From positions 1-7,104 of the forward strand of contig USHO01000054.1 of assembly GCA_900554485.1 (NCBI GenBank): a stretch of 7,104 bases of DNA. The letters are read 5' to 3'. The stretch is from an uncultured Eubacteriales bacterium. Its GTDB lineage: Bacteria > Bacillota > Clostridia > Christensenellales > Borkfalkiaceae. The notes beneath the pieces were generated by a model. It was not told where the DNA came from. It ran no database searches and saw only the letters and a list, made by a program, of their open reading frames with translations. This document shows, in pieces, positions 5,095 to 7,104 of the stretch (within the stretch, counting starts at the first letter, position 1; each line of letters starts with the position of its first letter). Both the position numbers and the translations under genes were made by a program.

Positions 5095-6975
5095 ATGAAA
5101 AGTTTCAAAACGCAATCCAAAAGAGTTCTCGATCTTATGATCAACTCTATTTACACTCATAAGGAGATATTTTTAAGAGAACTTGTTTCCAACTGCAGCG
5201 ATGCAATCGATAAACTCTATTTCAAAGGAATGAAAGAGGGCTTGTCGGGTCTTACCCGCGAAGATTTCGCGATAGAGATTACCCCCGACGAAGAAAACCG
5301 TACTCTTACCATAAAGGATAACGGTATCGGTATGACGGCGAAAGAACTCGAGGACAACCTCGGTACGATTGCGAAAAGCGGTTCGCTCGCTTTTAAGGAA
5401 GAAAATAAAGACCTCGATAAAGACGACGTTTCGGTTATCGGTCAGTTCGGCGTAGGTTTTTATTCGGCGTTCATGGTCGCGGATAAAGTCGAAGTCAGAT
5501 CCAGGGCATTCGGCGAAGATACCGCCAACGTGTGGACGAGCAGCGGCACCGACGGTTACGAAATCGCGCCCTGCGACAAAGCCGACAGAGGTACCGAAAT
5601 TATTCTGCACATAAAGCCCGATACCGACGACGACAAATATTCAAAATTCCTGCAGGAATATGAAATAAGAAATCTCGTCAAGAAATATTCCGACTATATC
5701 CGTTACCCGATAAAGATGCAGGTTACGAAATATAAGGAACAGAGCGAAGAGGACAGAAAGGCAGGCAAGGAAAGAGAGAGTTATAAGGAATGGGAAACTC
5801 TCAATTCCATGGTTCCTCTCTGGAAGAAAAACAAGAACGAGATAACAAAAGAGGAATACGACAAATTCTATGAGGACAACTTCTACGATTACGAGGCTCC
5901 TCTGCGTCATATTCACACGTCCGCAGAGGGCGCGGTTACATATAAGGCTCTTCTGTATATTCCGTCCAGCGTTCCGTACAACTATTACAGCAAGAACTAC
6001 GAAAAAGGACTTAAACTCTATACTAACGGCGTGCTTATAACCGACCGTTGCGAAGATTTGCTGCCCGATTGCTTCAGTTTCGTCAAGGGGCTTGTCGACA
6101 GCGAACTTACGCTGAATATTTCCAGAGAAACCATTCAGCATAACCGCCAGTTGCAACTTATCGCGTCCAACCTCGAAAAGAAGATCAAAAACGAACTTCT
6201 CGACATGCAGAAGAACGACCGCGAGACTTACGATAAATTCTTTGAGAAATTCGGTCTGCAACTCAAATACGGTCTGTATGCGGGTTGGGGAATGAACAAA
6301 GAACTTCTGCAGGATCTCGTCATGTTCAAGTCTGCTAAAGAAGATAAATACGTGACGCTGAAAGAGTATATCTCCGCGCTCGGCGACGAAGATAAAAACA
6401 TCTATTATTGCTCGGGCAAGACCGTGGCTGCCGTAAAGGCGTTGCCGCAGTGCGAAAAGGCATTGAAAGACGGTAAAGACGTATTGTGCTTTACCGACGA
6501 CGTGGACGAATTCGCGGTCAAGATGCTCGGCGAATACGAGGGTAAACAGTTCAAGAACGTACTCAGCGAAGAGGTTTCCGCCAGCAAGGAAGACGACGAA
6601 AAGACCGAACAGGATAAGGATATGCTCGGCAAAATCAAAGACGCGCTCGGCGATAAGGTCAGCAAAGTAAAAGTTTCGTCGGCGATAGGCGATCATGCCG
6701 TATGCCTGTCGAGCGAAGGCGAAGTTTCGCTCGAAATGGAAAAGGTTCTCAACTCCATGCCCGGCGCGGAAGAAAAGGTAAAGGCAAACAAGGTTCTCGA
6801 ACTCAATCCCGCGCACCCGATTTACGAAAAACTCAAAGCGGTTTACGGCGCAAATCCCGACGATATAGCCGATTACGCCGAAGTGCTTTATCAGTCGGCG
6901 AGGCTTGTTTCCGGACTTAACGTCGAAGACCCGACAGCCGTCACGGATAAAATGTTTGCTCTTTTGGCAAAATAA
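5095..6975 (+). CDS. htpG: Molecular chaperone HtpG (bacterial Hsp90)
   Basis: HtpG is a homodimeric ATP-driven chaperone of the cytoplasm that remodels client proteins together with the DnaK system. It has 626 residues, the usual length. The N-terminal GHKL ATPase domain (about 1-215) holds FLRELVSNCSDAIDKL with Glu29 (catalytic) and Asn33, DNGIGM with Asp75 (adenine contact), GTIAKSGS (90-97, lid), GQFGVGFYSAF (116-126) and GTEI (166-169). The middle domain (about 235-490) has PLWKKNKNEITKEEY and LNISRE with Arg344, which senses the ATP gamma-phosphate. The C-terminal dimerisation domain ends in NPAHPIYEKL (571-580) and the final helices. AGAGG (5081-5085) lies 9 nt before the ATG. Relative to the DSxDLxLNISRE form I recall for homologues, DSELTLNISRE is one residue short. 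An acidic/lysine-rich stretch (497-509) lies in the middle/C-terminal linker. Unlike in Bacillus subtilis, where htpG is not under HrcA, this copy sits behind CIRCE. Confidence 0.97.
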   Translation: MKSFKTQSKRVLDLMINSIYTHKEIFLRELVSNCSDAIDKLYFKGMKEGLSGLTREDFAIEITPDEENRTLTIKDNGIGMTAKELEDNLGTIAKSGSLAFKEENKDLDKDDVSVIGQFGVGFYSAFMVADKVEVRSRAFGEDTANVWTSSGTDGYEIAPCDKADRGTEIILHIKPDTDDDKYSKFLQEYEIRNLVKKYSDYIRYPIKMQVTKYKEQSEEDRKAGKERESYKEWETLNSMVPLWKKNKNEITKEEYDKFYEDNFYDYEAPLRHIHTSAEGAVTYKALLYIPSSVPYNYYSKNYEKGLKLYTNGVLITDRCEDLLPDCFSFVKGLVDSELTLNISRETIQHNRQLQLIASNLEKKIKNELLDMQKNDRETYDKFFEKFGLQLKYGLYAGWGMNKELLQDLVMFKSAKEDKYVTLKEYISALGDEDKNIYYCSGKTVAAVKALPQCEKALKDGKDVLCFTDDVDEFAVKMLGEYEGKQFKNVLSEEVSASKEDDEKTEQDKDMLGKIKDALGDKVSKVKVSSAIGDHAVCLSSEGEVSLEMEKVLNSMPGAEEKVKANKVLELNPAHPIYEKLKAVYGANPDDIADYAEVLYQSARLVSGLNVEDPTAVTDKMFALLAK

Positions 6976-7060
6976 ATATAGGCTTAATTCGTCATCGCTG
7001 ACTTTTGCGGCGTGAAACGGACAGTACAGACAACGGCAAAATGTTCAGGTAAAATTACAA

Positions 7061-7104
7061 GGCGTCGCGGCAACGGCAATCCGACGGACTGCGACCGCGA
7101 CGCC
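7061..7104. terminator. Perfect 10-bp inverted repeat downstream of htpG, cut by the window edge
   Basis: GGCGTCGCGG (7061-7070) pairs perfectly with CCGCGACGCC (7095-7104), enclosing 24 nt that holds a small second inverted repeat (TCCG a CGGA, 7080-7088). Position and GC content suggest the htpG terminator, but it starts 85 nt after the stop and any T-run would lie beyond the window. The bases from 6976 to 7060 show nothing recognisable. Confidence 0.45.

Noticed and set aside
5641..6816. Minus-strand open frame of 391 codons
   Set aside because: It lies antisense to htpG; it is rich in Phe, Val and Leu as expected for the complement of Lys/Glu-rich codons and shows no family motif or ribosome binding site.

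Overview
The window looks like a chromosomal stretch from a bacterium of the Clostridia/Bacillota type, probably uncultured. The grounds are: CIRCE operators (binding sites of the heat-shock repressor HrcA) in front of chaperone genes, lysine/peptidoglycan synthesis by the LL-diaminopimelate aminotransferase route (DapL + DapF), a MinD/MinE pair, AGGAGG-type ribosome binding sites and sigma-A-like TTGACA/TATAAT promoters. The lineage call is an inference. Every gene is a housekeeping or stress gene, and no mobile element, CRISPR array or defence gene is visible.

Left half, minus strand (1-2896): dapF and dapL overlap by 14 bp and form a compact unit that turns tetrahydrodipicolinate into meso-diaminopimelate. 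After a 90-bp gap comes the 5' part of malQ (4-alpha-glucanotransferase, GH77), which runs off the left edge of the window.

Centre (2897-3630): an AT-rich divergent region with roughly phased A-tracts leads to a consensus promoter, two interleaved CIRCE operators and hsp20, closed by a strong intrinsic terminator.

Gap and minDE (3630-4970): about 320 bp without a gene holds several inverted repeats that could fold into a branched structure. It is followed by minD and a short minE-like gene that overlap by the ATGA arrangement. No minC is present. A modest hairpin with a T-run overlaps the end of minE.

Right part (4971-7104): a second promoter carries the same interleaved double CIRCE with the same spacing as at hsp20 and drives htpG (Hsp90). 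The window ends on a perfect 10-bp inverted repeat downstream of htpG.

The main point of interest is the shared double-operator design at hsp20 and htpG. It suggests that this organism places its small heat-shock protein and its Hsp90 under one HrcA-type control, with the division-site genes minDE between them.
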